Counted from the first letter of the stretch, positions 1 through 63,856 are shown. The stretch is DNA of 64,000 bases from Amorphochlora amoebiformis (GCA_054601695.1 BAAHQB010000008.1:1674001-1738000), one strand, 5' to 3'. Translations and numbers: made by a program. Notes: a model not told the origin generated them from the sequence alone.

Positions 1-355
1 CATTGAAACATGAGTTTATATATATATATATATATATGTAGACATATATATATATATATATATATCATATGTATACATGTATATTGCATATAAATATAAT
101 CCATCTATATATGTACACATATATGTATACATTTACATAGAAGTGTTTAATGAACACATTCAATTACAAATTTATATTCGTTGAGATAATGATCATTACA
201 TATACCACGAATACATATTTGACATGTACACTCTTTTAATATATACGTATATTTTTTAAATATGCATACATATATTTATATCTATGAATATATATATATA
301 TATATATCATGTATATTTGTACAAAAATATATATACATATACATATATATATCAG

Positions 356-408
356 AGAAGAAGGTGGCCAAGTATACCTCAACATCCTTGGCTTAGATCC
401 CGACGCGG

Positions 409-483
<75 letters not shown>

Positions 484-536
484 ACATGTATATATATACA
501 CACACATATTGATATATGTATATATATATTCTATAG

Positions 537-568
<32 letters not shown>

Positions 569-824
569 ATATAATATAATACCTAATATCCCATCGATTC
601 TGATATAAAGTGTCGTGTCGTCTGAATAGGATGACGAGGATCTCAAGAATGGCGGAAGCGGAGAAACTCCACTTTCCGATCTGCCCGACCACAGTACGCG
701 GCCTCGGAGAATCTCCCAGCTGGTGTGCCTAGATGTTGTTTCGTTTTCATTTTTACATTCGTTGGTTCTATGGTAGACTTCTGGAGATATGTTGGTACGT
801 GTCTTGACAGAATAGTGTGGGATA

Positions 825-867
<43 letters not shown>

Positions 868-968
868 TTATTTATTTATATAATATATTTTACAAACACC
901 CACATGTATACGTATATATATATATGTATATGTTCTGATATTTATATATAAATATACATATATATATG

Positions 969-999
<31 letters not shown>

Positions 1000-1168
1000 T
1001 TATATTATGGTTAGATGATTTCTGTGGAGCTTTCAGAAGAGGATGTCTTAAAGGTTAATATACATACACATATGTATATAAATGTGCAAATATACATGCA
1101 TGTAAATGTGTAAATACTCATACTTATTGAATATTTATGCCTTATATTATTCAAATTATATTACATGT

Positions 1169-1266
<98 letters not shown>

Positions 1267-1570
1267 AAACACTCACTCAAGAACACAAACACCTTCATAC
1301 GCTTAACACATAACCTCTTTTCACCCCCCCGTGAAATAATACTAAACTTACAATCCCAAAATATCCAAGCCCCACAAACACATATACATACATTTAACAC
1401 AAACGAATACACACATTAAGTAGAATAATAATAATATTACTGATAACAACAATAATAATAGAAATAATGAAAATGATAACAATTTAAAAAAGGGTCAAAA
1501 TGATGGTATGGATGGAGCCCTAAGCGGTGGGGGAGGGGAGGAAGTACTCAGCGATATGGATAAGAAGTAG
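356..1570 (+). CDS. 3' end of an unidentified multi-exon gene with acidic C-terminus
   Basis: Four short islands with AG before and GT after join without a stop: exons 356-407 (one base completes a codon carried in from an upstream exon), 630-722, 1015-1053 and a terminal exon ending in TAG at 1568-1570. Every junction from 407 on is phase 0. The terminal exon most likely starts at 1493 after a run of A residues ending AG. A start at 1424 is also open but would add an Asn-rich stretch encoded by an AAT microsatellite. Recognisable stretches are [26 protein letters not shown] and [11 protein letters not shown]. The tail is acidic and Gly/Ser rich. I recognise no domain, and the 5' part lies outside the window or in sequence I could not resolve. 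CCCTAA-like sequence follows the stop. Confidence 0.4.
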
Positions 1571-1588
1571 CCTAACCCTATAACCACA

Positions 1589-1633
<45 letters not shown>

Positions 1634-1828
1634 TAGATATATATGGATATACGTATATAATAAAGATGTCTTTGGAATCTCGGTCACTTAATACATGCAT
1701 CTTCATATGTTACATCTATAACTCTCTAACCTTACCCTACCTAACCCTAACCAAACCCATGTTGTATGTATGATACATATACAGAATATATTGTAATTAT
1801 ACACACACATATATATATATATATATGT

Positions 1829-1878
<50 letters not shown>

Positions 1879-1967
1879 GCATGTCTATGCTATCTACGTA
1901 TTATAAGTAAGGATATATTTATAATGTATTTATCTACTACAAATATTTATATAATGTATACATATAT

Positions 1968-2009
<42 letters not shown>

Positions 2010-2010
2010 A

Positions 2011-2045
<35 letters not shown>

Positions 2046-2046
2046 A

Positions 2047-2100
<54 letters not shown>

Positions 2101-2133
2101 ATGTAATATATATATATATATTATATAATATTT

Positions 2134-2187
<54 letters not shown>

Positions 2188-2198
2188 CGTATTTACAG
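1571..2198. other. AT-rich spacer with a possible first exon
   Basis: This stretch is mostly (AT)n with a short degenerate CCCTAA patch near 1731-1756. An ATG at 1666 opens a 17-base exon candidate (1666-1682, MSLES plus two bases) whose phase would fit the exon at 2199. Its donor, GTCACT, differs from the GTATAT or GTAAT type common here, so it is only a possible start for the kinase-like gene. Confidence 0.25.
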
Positions 2199-2302
2199 GT
2201 CGGGCAAGTTTAACCTCGTAAGCAAGCTTGGGGAGACAAGGTGTATATGTTAATCTATATATATATATATATATAGTTTATATAATACAATGTAACATAT
2301 AT

Positions 2303-2352
<50 letters not shown>

Positions 2353-2725
2353 ATATTTGTATCTATTTTCATTATTATACAATTATAGTATCACTAATTT
2401 TAGAAATAAGTTGAATAGTAATTATGATAATAAAAAGTAAATATTACAATAATATCTGCTAGTAGATTTAGTAGTAATACTAATAATACTCTTATTAATG
2501 ATGCATCTTAGGTATCGGATTTTCAGCAAGATGGCTGACCTCCTAGAGGTAATACACATATATACACAAATACATGCGAACATACGCAATATGTATACGT
2601 ATGTTTCGTACATGTATATATATATATATGTATATTATATTATCTTCTATACATATATGTGTGCATTTATGAAAATATTGTGTATACACACACACATATA
2701 TATATATATATATAGATATATGAAC

Positions 2726-2758
<33 letters not shown>

Positions 2759-3155
2759 CATGTAAATATACACATTTTCTACAATGGGAAAACATACCCC
2801 ACGTACACCATTACACGCCAATAAACACAGTTACACCTACGAATACCCATGTACAGATGTGTACGAACACAACACATACTCTTACGAGTCCCGAACCCAA
2901 ATATACATATGGAGTCAATGGTCTTCGGACTCAGACATGCTGAATACTGAATAATCTGACCCTAATATACATATGCCTGCGCAGTAACCTAATTAACATG
3001 CCTCTCGATATTCTTCGTTCATTTTTACCTCTCTACCTTCCTCCCTCTCTGTATATCATGTATATGTGTATATATACATATATATATATACTATATATAT
3101 GTGTGTGTATTATAGGAGGACAAAGTCTTATTTCGTCTTAAAGACAAGAGTGGAG
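2199..3155 (+). CDS. Probable 5' exons of the kinase-like gene
   Basis: Exons 2199-2240, 2512-2548 and 3116-3155 have good acceptors and donors and only one mutually consistent open phase. They give the peptide pieces [25 protein letters not shown] and [13 protein letters not shown]. They precede the kinase-like core on the same strand with no intervening terminator or start, so I read them as its N-terminal part. The link to the next exon at 3768 is off by two bases, so an exon of length 2 modulo 3 must be missing between 3156 and 3767. Candidates are a 5-base microexon at 3261-3265 or the exon-like island at 3239-3261, which is correctly bounded only on the opposite strand. No glycine-rich loop of standard form is visible. 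Confidence 0.45.
2911..2965 (+). repeat. Copy of the telomere-repeat-associated module
   Basis: This segment reads GGAGTCAATGGTC, then a CGGACTcAGACATGCTGAAT-like core, then AATCTGACCCTAA. The same module recurs in CCCTAA-rich introns at 16.6-17.4 kb and, in reverse orientation, in TTAGGG tracts at 29.3, 51.9 and 52.2 kb. Here it lies in an intron of the kinase-like gene with almost no telomeric repeat beside it. Confidence 0.7.
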
Positions 3156-3449
3156 GTATATATATATATATGTATGTAACATATATTATATATATATATA
3201 TATGTATATATTACATGTGTGTATATTACATATCCTACCTTGGGTCCGCAATCGACGCAGACTGTGTGTTAATGTTCATATGCATATAAAAATATATTCA
3301 TGTAAATACATATATATATATATATATATACACATATATATATATATATATATATATGAGGCTGTATATGTATATGAAAATATTCATGTAAATACATATA
3401 TAGGTATATATATATATGTATATATGTATATATATATACATATATATAC

Positions 3450-3517
<68 letters not shown>

Positions 3518-3689
3518 ATTTGTAGCCAAATATATATATATATATATATATATATCTATATATACATATGTCTGAATTGGATATGATATATCTATAATAG
3601 TTACATGGTATGTATGTAAACACACACACTTACATATACGTATGTATACCTATATATATATATATGTATATATGATATATATTCATACA

Positions 3690-3762
<73 letters not shown>

Positions 3763-3767
3763 TACAG

Positions 3768-9060
<5,293 letters not shown>

Positions 9061-9112
9061 TGTTTATTGTATACACACATATATGTGTGTATATATTTAT
9101 GTAGATATTATA

Positions 9113-9143
<31 letters not shown>

Positions 9144-9397
9144 GTATATATGTATTATGTATATATATATATTATATATATATATATATATATATGCATA
9201 CATTCATAATATGGTAATCGTAATGATCTTAACTAAGATAATGAAAATAACAGCAACAATTCATAAGAAAGCAAACAAGAAAAATGAAAATATTATACAA
9301 TGATAACGATGATAATCAGAACAATAATTACGACATCTATGAATTTATATGTATGTATATATTTATATATATATATATAATATAATTATACATATAC

Positions 9398-9476
<79 letters not shown>

Positions 9477-9562
9477 ACATTCCTATGTGACGCACACACA
9501 CATATACATATCTACCTACCTGTATATATGTATATATACTTATATATATATATGTATACATA

Positions 9563-9598
<36 letters not shown>

Positions 9599-9792
9599 AT
9601 ATGTACATATTACATAATGCATGCATACACAAACACATACACACATCATATACATATATATATATATTTATATATATATCAAATTCTACATATGCATACA
9701 GAAATAAAACTACATAAATATGTACACAGATGTGTGTACATGTATACATACATACATTAATACAGATATATATATATACATATATATATATG

Positions 9793-9841
<49 letters not shown>

Positions 9842-9911
9842 GTATGTATACATATACGTATATACATACATAAATATACGTATATATATATACATTTATG
9901 TATTTATCTAG
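9061..9911. other. AT-rich intergenic spacer
   Basis: The stretch between the stop of the kinase-like gene and the start of the Sel1-repeat gene is (AT)n with mixed ATA/ACA microsatellites and a short A/T-rich non-repetitive patch around 9200-9340. I see no exon-like island. It should hold the promoter of the Sel1-repeat gene, but no defined element can be named. Confidence 0.6.
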
Positions 9912-39383
<29,472 letters not shown>

Positions 39384-39767
39384 TCTGCTTTGTAGACTAA
39401 AGCACGAAGCAAGTTGAGATTCATTGAGAGAATATTGAGAGAATTTGAGACAGATATCGCTGACAATTATCTTGATATCTACTAGATCTAGTGCGACATA
39501 ACCGTTCCAGATCTTAATTATGATTACATTTTCCTAGTTAAAGAATTCAGAGTTTTTTCTGGATTCCTAGTGCATGGATCCATGAACTTGACTAACTACG
39601 AAGGATACTAATATTATACATGTTGGTGTAACCCTAAATATTATACGTTAATTACTGGGCTGTAATTCATCATTGATTGATATTCTAACGTCTAATTAAT
39701 TTGTGTTTTTGTGCACTGTAGTTAATGCTGCACATGTACAAGCCACACCTTGAATTAATCTAGCCAA
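39384..39767. other. Convergent intergenic region
   Basis: This 384-base region between the stop of the Sel1-repeat gene and the stop of the first HMG-box gene must hold both 3' untranslated regions. It is A/T rich but has little (AT)n. No specific terminator can be named. Confidence 0.6.
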
Positions 39768-40901
39768 TTACAATTGCAAGTCAAACAAATCTGGAAGTCT
39801 CCTCCTATCCCATGTTTCGATCGGAGCATGATCTAGATGATGATTCGTAGAGAACTTAGATGGCTTCCCTGGATGCAGAAACAAATCCGAATATGGCACT
39901 TTAGCGAGAACATTTAGATGGTCGCGGCTGGCTATAGTGTTCGTGGAGGGTGCCAAGTTGCTGTTGGTAAAGTGGAGTTGGTGGGAAGCGGTGGTGGTTT
40001 CTTGCACGAGGTTGACCGTGTTAAGGAATGCGGTCGACGACAGCTCAGAGTTGCTATCGTCAGACGAATACTGAGAAGCGCAATCCACTAATGGGGGAAG
40101 CTGTGATGCCGAATAGGAATGTGGAGACTTCAATTCGAGCGAAATTGCCGGTGCTGGTGTCTGCGCCGACTGGGGAACCTCGATAAGTGTTGTGCCTAGG
40201 GTGTTACTTGACTTTGCCTCAGGTTGGAAGACCATAGGAGGCGTCATTGGCTTCACCATAGGCATGAACATCGAGTTTCGTATTGAGGTCATGCTCACTG
40301 ATGGCGTCGTCGAGCACATTCTCCTCGCTGTCTTGGCAGGTTGGTAATCGTCGCTGTCTACGTACAGCTTCTTGCTTGGGACACATCGTTGAATATTGAA
40401 ATCCATACGCACGCCAGATAATTGTGTCTCATCGCGTCGGCGCTTGAGAGCTCTAGATTTCAGGCGTAACGCTGGGTTGGTGCCGTTTTCAGCTCTTCGA
40501 ATGCCCGTGATATACTCCTGATACTCTCGTTGGAAACGAATCTTGTCCATTGAGGCCCAATTCTGGTAAACCCGCCTTTGTGCATCAGGGAGGGTCCGCC
40601 ATCTGAGGCCAATTTCCTTGGCAATCTTCGCGTTTTGAACGGCCAGCCCCCTGAGCCGCAGACTCTCAGCTTGCTGGAAGAAATTGTATGCAGTCTTAGG
40701 TCGTTTGGGCTTTCGTGGCGCCTCTCGGAGCTGCTTTTTTTCTTGACGCGTGAGGCGCCGATTGGACGTGCCGTGTGATCGTCGAACGGCGAGGACATAA
40801 GCGGGAATAGCCTTGCGGTCTCGGTCCATTAACACAGGTTGGGGCATCGAAGGGCCTGGCGCGGGTTTATGAACGCCTAAAGCTGACTGCAAGCTGATCA
40901 A
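39768..40901 (-). CDS. HMG-box protein A, 377 residues, intronless
   Basis: A single uninterrupted frame from ATG to stop. Residues about 64-130 form an HMG box starting KPKRPKTAYNFFQQAE, with the conserved aromatic and basic positions (EIGLRWRTLPDAQRRVYQ, NWASMDKIRFQREY), so DNA binding and a nuclear role are expected from the family. The rest is low-complexity Ser/Thr/Pro-rich sequence with an acidic Ser-rich patch after LPPLVDC and a C-terminal RRLPDLF motif. A short N-terminal motif, PAYVLAVRR, is shared with the paralogue at 43335. Unlike the many-exon neighbours it has no intron and ordinary base composition. It is convergent with the Sel1-repeat gene and on the same strand as its paralogue. 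Confidence 0.9.
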   Translation of the reverse strand: MISLQSALGVHKPAPGPSMPQPVLMDRDRKAIPAYVLAVRRSHGTSNRRLTRQEKKQLREAPRKPKRPKTAYNFFQQAESLRLRGLAVQNAKIAKEIGLRWRTLPDAQRRVYQNWASMDKIRFQREYQEYITGIRRAENGTNPALRLKSRALKRRRDETQLSGVRMDFNIQRCVPSKKLYVDSDDYQPAKTARRMCSTTPSVSMTSIRNSMFMPMVKPMTPPMVFQPEAKSSNTLGTTLIEVPQSAQTPAPAISLELKSPHSYSASQLPPLVDCASQYSSDDSNSELSSTAFLNTVNLVQETTTASHQLHFTNSNLAPSTNTIASRDHLNVLAKVPYSDLFLHPGKPSKFSTNHHLDHAPIETWDRRRLPDLFDLQL

Positions 40902-41457
40902 CCATCTACACGGTGGCTTTTCTCTTCGTGTTAAGACTCTTAAGGGATTTCTTTAAGACCCAAAAAGAGTTCGCCGGTTTTAAAAAAGCGGCATCTCGTG
41001 ACGAACTTCGCTGATATGTGCGCCTCTGTCACGGTCTGTTAGATGTGACATGGCCAGAAGTCACTCTTTCTCAAAATCGTGACATTCGGGTGAGTCACAC
41101 CTTGGCTCTGGGGTGGGTACCCCCTGGAATGACTGGTGAATGTATTAAGCCAGTGTTAAGCCTAAAACTCAAGACTCAAGTTTCAGAAACCTTCGATGAA
41201 GTCCCCCGCTTGGTCGCAACGTCCGACCGCGCGCGCGCGCAGGCCATGGAGGTCTTGCTCTTTGCGCGTGCATGCGGAATTTCGTTGCACGAACCTCGCC
41301 CTTTCCTTGCTATCAATCTACTACGCATGATAGCCCGTGGACGTCGTGGGAGCGACACGCTGGGTAACATTGTTTCTAGGCGTGTCGAAGTGTTTATATG
41401 GGCGTATGTATTCAAATATATGTGTATTTTTCATATTCACACGCACACGCATGTGAA

Positions 41458-41460
<3 letters not shown>
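40902..41460. other. Upstream region of HMG-box protein A
   Basis: Balanced-composition sequence upstream of the HMG gene holds a 168-codon plus-strand frame (41018-41524) whose end reads into AT repeat. I recognise no domain in it and do not call it a gene. A CG dinucleotide run (GCGCGCGCGCGC) lies near 41230. This is the likely promoter side of the minus-strand gene. Confidence 0.5.
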
Positions 41461-41490
<30 letters not shown>

Positions 41491-41636
41491 TTATTTAAAT
41501 ATCATAATTAATGTTATTATATAAGTACAAATATTGTATGTGAAACTGCAATATTATATGCAATTCAATGATTATATTAAAATATCAATATTTTGAGTTA
41601 CATATATATAAATATATATATATGTGTGTGTGTATA

Positions 41637-41850
41637 CCCTAACCCTAACCCTAACCCTAACCCTAACCCTAACCCTAACCCTAACCCTAACCCTAACCCT
41701 AACCCTAACCCTAACCCTAACCCTAACCCTAACCCTAACCCTAACCCTAACCCTAACCCTAACCCTAACCCTAACCCTAACCCTAACCCTAACCCTAACC
41801 CTAACCTTAACCCTAACCCTAACCCTAACCCTAACCCTAACCCTAACCCT
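41637..41850 (+). repeat. Interstitial (CCCTAA)n array, about 36 units
   Basis: 214 bases of almost perfect CCCTAA with one CCTTAA variant near 41807, flanked on both sides by (AT)n. It lies between the two HMG-box paralogues. This is the cleanest telomere-type array in the window. Confidence 0.97.
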
Positions 41851-41856
41851 ATATGA

Positions 41857-43320
<1,464 letters not shown>

Positions 43321-43334
43321 CATGTGGTTCTATT

Positions 43335-44510
43335 CTACCATCGATCGTTCATACTGAACAGGTCCGGAAGCTCCTGATCCCACGGTCCTGTACGTAACAG
43401 GGCATTTGCGGAGTTGACCAGATGTGAAGGAGTACGAGTGGGAGGAGGAGCTGAATGGTCGTCAAAGTCAAAGAGACTGTTGAAAGGACTGACATCCAAT
43501 TGGTCCACGTCACCGCTGTAGCTCAAGGTTCTTGCTAGTGAGTCTTTGGGATAGGCAGAATTATCGTGGACGTACGGAGGGGAACTTATATGGGAGCGAA
43601 GGTTCATGTCAGGAGCTTGGTGACTGAAATCCAGTTCAAGCTTGACTGTCACAGGCTTCCGATCGACAGCTGAAGTTGCAACCGATCCCTTATCGGACTT
43701 TGTTTCCGAATAGGAACATGGGGAAGGGCAGTCAACCAACGGCGGAATTTCATCGTCGAGAGCGCAGAAGTTGGAAGCGTTCAAGTTGCCCATAGTCTGG
43801 TGAAGTTGATCGGTAGTCGGCTTGGCCTTTATCGGCATGGCGGAATTGAACAGTGCCGGTGTAGCCGACTGTACCGCAGTCGCCATCGACGGTGTTGGGC
43901 AATGTGTGCTTGGAGTAACGACGATCTGGTGCGGGTTGAAGTATTCGACGGGTTGCTGCTGGGTACTCAAACGTGCTCTTTTGGCGGCGGAACAGGGATT
44001 GTAAGATGGGACGTTTGGCAGAGTGTGCGCACGAAGTGGTCGATCCTGGAGTTCGATGGATGGGAGCACCAACCGAGAGTCTCTACGCCGCTTCGAGGCG
44101 CTGGAGGCGCGAGGCTTGGCACAGCTGGGGCGTTTCTTGAGGCGTCGAATGCTCGCTATGTACACTTCGTTTTCGCGATCGAAGCGCATCTTGTCGATCG
44201 ATGCCCACTCCTGGTAACGTTGTTTCTCTGCCTCAGGCAGTGTGCGCCATCTCAGGCCAATTTCTTTCGCAGTCGCTGCGTTGTGGACGGCCAGTCCTTT
44301 GAGCCTCAAGCGCTCAGCTTGCTGGAAAAAGTTATACGCAGTCTTGGCTCGTTTTGGCTTCCGCGCCAGCTTGGAGGAAGACCTTGACGATTTTTGCTCG
44401 AGCTCAGCACACGGATCGAAAATTGGCCATGGCGTGACAGGTTGACGTCTCTCTGAGAGGACGAAAGCAGGAACGGCGTAGCAGTCGCAGGGATAGGAAC
44501 CAACACACAT
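43335..44510 (-). CDS. HMG-box protein B, 391 residues, intronless
   Basis: A single uninterrupted frame. The HMG box covers residues about 51-117, starting KPKRAKTAYNFFQQAERLRL and continuing KEIGLRWRTLPEAEKQRYQ and WASIDKMRFDRENEVY. It is closely similar to the box of the gene at 39768. Shared motifs outside the box are PAFVLSERR near the N-terminus, IPPLVDC followed by a Ser-rich acidic patch, and ELPDLF at the extreme C-terminus after a conserved WD. The two are therefore tandem paralogues rather than unrelated box proteins. The middle is Pro/Ser/Thr rich and probably disordered. A nuclear DNA-binding role follows from the family; targets are unknown. Confidence 0.9.
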   Translation of the reverse strand: MCVGSYPCDCYAVPAFVLSERRQPVTPWPIFDPCAELEQKSSRSSSKLARKPKRAKTAYNFFQQAERLRLKGLAVHNAATAKEIGLRWRTLPEAEKQRYQEWASIDKMRFDRENEVYIASIRRLKKRPSCAKPRASSASKRRRDSRLVLPSIELQDRPLRAHTLPNVPSYNPCSAAKRARLSTQQQPVEYFNPHQIVVTPSTHCPTPSMATAVQSATPALFNSAMPIKAKPTTDQLHQTMGNLNASNFCALDDEIPPLVDCPSPCSYSETKSDKGSVATSAVDRKPVTVKLELDFSHQAPDMNLRSHISSPPYVHDNSAYPKDSLARTLSYSGDVDQLDVSPFNSLFDFDDHSAPPPTRTPSHLVNSANALLRTGPWDQELPDLFSMNDRW

Positions 44511-45959
44511 GGGGCAGATGCGTGCGGGTGCGATGGAGTGTGGAAAAACTCTGCTTGTCCGCTGACTGCACGGTTCCCACGGTCAATTAATCTCTTTAGG
44601 CCTTATACTATTAAGGGTTCAAGCCTAATACTAATTCGGGGGGTACATTTCTCGGTCCGGAAAGGAATTTCATACCCCCTTGGCGCTAAGGCGAAATTAC
44701 GTAAATCTAAGGAGTTCGCTCGACTATGAGCATGGTACTGCTAAGAGTTGTTAATACTATTAGACGCGCTCCGTTTTGTTGTCCTCGTAGACAAATGTGT
44801 CAAAATACCCATGCAAAATACCGATGTAATCGCCTAATTTAATGTGCATTCAATTAGGAGCTCAAAAGGGGGTATTTTTGGCGCAGGGTGATCGTCTGTC
44901 AAAGATCTCCCAGTCGCAAATCCCAGGAGATAAGATCAGAGAAGGAAACCTCTAAATGTTCTCCGAAAAGGTATATTCCCCGTTACTATCCGGGATTGAG
45001 TAACAGTTATCGCTGAACTTATGTAGTCGGTACCAATCGCAGTCACGGGAAAGCCACCGTGAGACGACCGCCCGTGCAGGATCGGATGACTGGGCCACCG
45101 TCTAGACCTTAAACATGGGCTATCTGTGGTAGACTTTCAATACAAAGCGCAGTTCCCCGCGTGAGCGCTCTTGCGTTTGTGTATGGTCCTGGGGTATGCG
45201 TGCCGATTCGTGAAGACATAACCACTTGTTCTCCAGACGTCCAGGACGTCGGGAAGTCTCGACTCTCCAGCTGAGCCTCTAGGCTGGCGAACCATTCCAA
45301 TTCTACTTCAGACACGTTCCACACGAAAAGTTAAAATGCAGTACGTTGAGAGCCTCTATGGTACAGCGCTGACGCAATAGATATGGCTAGATGGCTGACT
45401 GTCCGCGTGCAAGACATGTACATACCTGATACTAACACTGCATATCGCTTAGACTCTGCTGTGAACACGTCAGCGATGATTGTGATTCAGCGTCTTCGGA
45501 TTTCCATGCATGTATATGACGTATGTCACGTGATCTACATCGGGCGTCCGAATTAATTAATACCGCGGCACAGGCTCTAGAGGCTAGCTAGTAGTGGCAA
45601 TGTGTCACTAGTGCAAGTACTACAGTACTAGATTATATCACTGCCTCTAGCTAGCTCACTGCAGAAATAGATGCTAGCTGAGTGTAGAACTATAATGCAT
45701 GGTGACCTGAATTTTGGGGATTCTTGACTTTATAATTTACGATTTCACACTGAGATATTCCAGACACTGTATGTACCCGTATGACTAGCTATCGAGTTGA
45801 AGTATCGAATCCGTGACTGGTAGATTACTGGCATGTTCCCCAGTACCGTCGTAGAGTCTAGCACTGCATGGACCTGTACATGTTCATCATCAGTGCATAC
45901 ACATAATACAAACACACACACACACAATATATATATATATACATATATGTACGTATATA

Positions 45960-45998
<39 letters not shown>

Positions 45999-46025
45999 CA
46001 ATATATATGTATAATATTATTACAG

Positions 46026-46066
<41 letters not shown>

Positions 46067-46067
46067 A

Positions 46068-46121
<54 letters not shown>

Positions 46122-46210
46122 ACAGTGGATACAGCTGAATAAATAAAGACACTATATACAAAAATGATACTGAGAAACAGCATGTGCGCAGTTAAACATG
46201 CAATTCAGGC
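44511..46210. other. Unique intergenic sequence
   Basis: About 1.4 kb of balanced, non-repetitive sequence upstream of HMG-box protein B (44511-45905), then (AT)n to 46118 and a short unique stretch. Only short frames occur (for example 71 codons at 45109-45324, minus) with no recognisable product. I see no tRNA-like fold. This probably contains the promoter of the HMG gene. Confidence 0.5.
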
Positions 46211-46219
46211 ATAATCATT

Positions 46220-46520
46220 GTGGTACCAAGCCGAATTTCAAGACCTGGGCGACGCATTCAAGACTGGTCATCCCCTAGACATGATATTGCCCTCAGGGGA
46301 CCGGGTTCTAATCTATCCTGCACTCATAATCCCCAAGAAAACCAAGCAACCGAATACTCCATTGGAGATTCCCAGAGATTCTTTGGAGCTCCAGGGATAC
46401 CCGGGATCCCCTAATAGGAATATAGTTGAGAATTTTTCGTTGGGAATTTACTCCCGGGGATCCCAGATATATAAACAGGAATCCCCGGGGGACATTATCG
46501 GGAGATTGCTAGGACACGAT
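46220..46520. repeat. Block with CCCGGGGATCCC-type inverted phrases
   Basis: Repeated phrases such as GATACCCGGGATCCCC, CCCGGGGATCCC and AATCCCCGGGG with GAGATTCCCAGAGATTC give a partly self-complementary block just upstream of the start of the thioredoxin/Apple gene. It resembles the GGAGATTCC-type blocks at 30.1 and 37.5 kb, so it may be another decayed member of that family. The 143-codon frame over it is not considered a gene. Confidence 0.45.
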
Positions 46521-46536
46521 CGAATTTCCGAACCAG

Positions 46537-61992
<15,456 letters not shown>

Positions 61993-62294
61993 ACAAACAA
62001 AAAGATATTATTAACTAGTATTAAGCTGTAATTGTTATCGATAATTACGACTCTGCTAGCTGTGCTAGTTCTTAGTTTGCAGTGAATGAAGCCGTGACGT
62101 CACCATCATTGTGGTTATCTATATACCTTATAACCTTACAACAATACTTGCTTATGCTCGAGCTCAGTGTCGGTGTTGACTTAGTGATAGCGTCTAGAGC
62201 GTTATGATTTAAATCGTGATTAACAACTTGTAATCACTAAAATAATATACTTTAAAAAATAACTGTGTGTATACATACCTTAAGCTAATCCAGA

Positions 62295-62342
<48 letters not shown>

Positions 62343-62421
62343 CGTTGTGTATCAGTAAGATATACTCTATGATATGTAGAGCTCATATATTTACTAGATG
62401 TAGGCTAGTAAATATGTTATA

Positions 62422-62465
<44 letters not shown>

Positions 62466-63108
62466 AGATATATATCTAGATATATATATCGATCATATGT
62501 AAAAGGTGGCCACGGTCTATGCATGTGTTACGCAAGTTGTTGCGGACGCCATGTTGCGCAGAAGTAAGTGCGTATGTCGGTACGTATTGTTGGTCGTACG
62601 TATGAACAATGTACGTATGTTCGTACGTATGAACAATGTACGTATGTTCGTACGTATGAACAATATACGTATGTTGCTCGTACGTATGAACAATGTACGT
62701 ATGTTGGTACACTTTCGTAGGTACGTATGTGCGTACGTATTTGGTATACGTATACGTTGGGATACGCATCTGATATTGTATAAGTATGAGGCATACATTG
62801 GTGCGTGCGTATGTGGTATACGTATTGTTGCATTGTTGACGTCCATTGATACGTATGTCACTAGTGGCACATTCAAAGTAGTAAAGTAACTTGGCAGTGG
62901 CGCTATGATCTGGATGTTATATCAAATATCAATGCCTGCAAGTCACTAACAAGAGTCATGGTCATTGATTGTATATTCAACTAGTTTAATGGCAACGGTA
63001 GTTCAAGGATCGTGTTTAAATATATCATAGGCTAGCCATGGTATAGTATTTTGACACCTTTACAGTAGTTTACATATGATGTATATCATAGTATATACAT
63101 ATATACTA

Positions 63109-63142
<34 letters not shown>

Positions 63143-63250
63143 TAATGATACATCGATATAGATGAAGTCCTCACAATCATCGGATCTTAAAATATATCAA
63201 ATTTAATTTCAATGTGAGTTAAATCCTCAATGTCACGTGAAATCCGCTAA
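61993..63250. other. Convergent intergenic region with a minisatellite
   Basis: The region between the stop of the thioredoxin/Apple gene and the stop of IFT56 holds unique sequence (61993-62300, 62840-63060), two (AT)n blocks and a tandem array of CGTACGTATGAACAATGTA-like units at 62577-62720. A 127-codon frame over the array is repetitive and not called a gene. Confidence 0.7.
62577..62720. repeat. Minisatellite, unit about 27-29 bp
   Basis: Four to five copies of a unit containing TCGTACGTATGAACAATGTA then CGTATGT. The units are rich in the palindromes GTACGTAC and ACGTACGT. Confidence 0.85.
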
Positions 63251-63396
63251 TCAGTCGTCGTCGTCGTCGCTCTGCAATCCATGATCGTTAGCCCACTTTC
63301 GCAGTACACGTACAATCATCTCAGCCTGTTATTATGTACAGGTATGTACATGTAAATACTTACATGTATGTATATGTGTATGTGTATGTATATGTA

Positions 63397-63427
<31 letters not shown>

Positions 63428-63478
63428 ATGTATGTATATGTATATATTATATATTATATCTATGTGTAAATACATATT

Positions 63479-63523
<45 letters not shown>

Positions 63524-63585
63524 GTAGGGGTGATTTGGTAGCCTATGAATGTATCTTCTTTATGTACTACCTATATATATATATG

Positions 63586-63630
<45 letters not shown>

Positions 63631-63803
63631 ATATATGATATATATAGGGGTGATTTGGTAGCCTATGAATTTATCTTCTTTATATACTACCTGGGGACTA
63701 TTCGCGTTAGAACGCAGCATAACAATCGCGTCCAGGAGCTGCTGCTTCGAAGCCTCACCAGCGATAACCTAAAATGTATATTATAAATAAATAAATACAT
63801 ATG

Positions 63804-63856
<53 letters not shown>

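Noticed and set aside
236-847. Long IYIYIY open frames here and throughout the window
   Set aside because: They translate (AT)n microsatellite in both strands and all frames, with no domain and no coding bias.
41018-41524. 168-codon plus-strand frame upstream of HMG-box protein A
   Set aside because: No recognisable domain, it ends in AT repeat, and it overlaps the probable promoter of the minus-strand gene.
44620-44645. GGTTCAAGCC as a tRNA B-box
   Set aside because: No matching A-box or cloverleaf can be folded from the flanking bases.
62506-62889. 127-codon frame VRMNNVRM and its minus-strand counterparts
   Set aside because: These are a translation of the 27-29 bp minisatellite.
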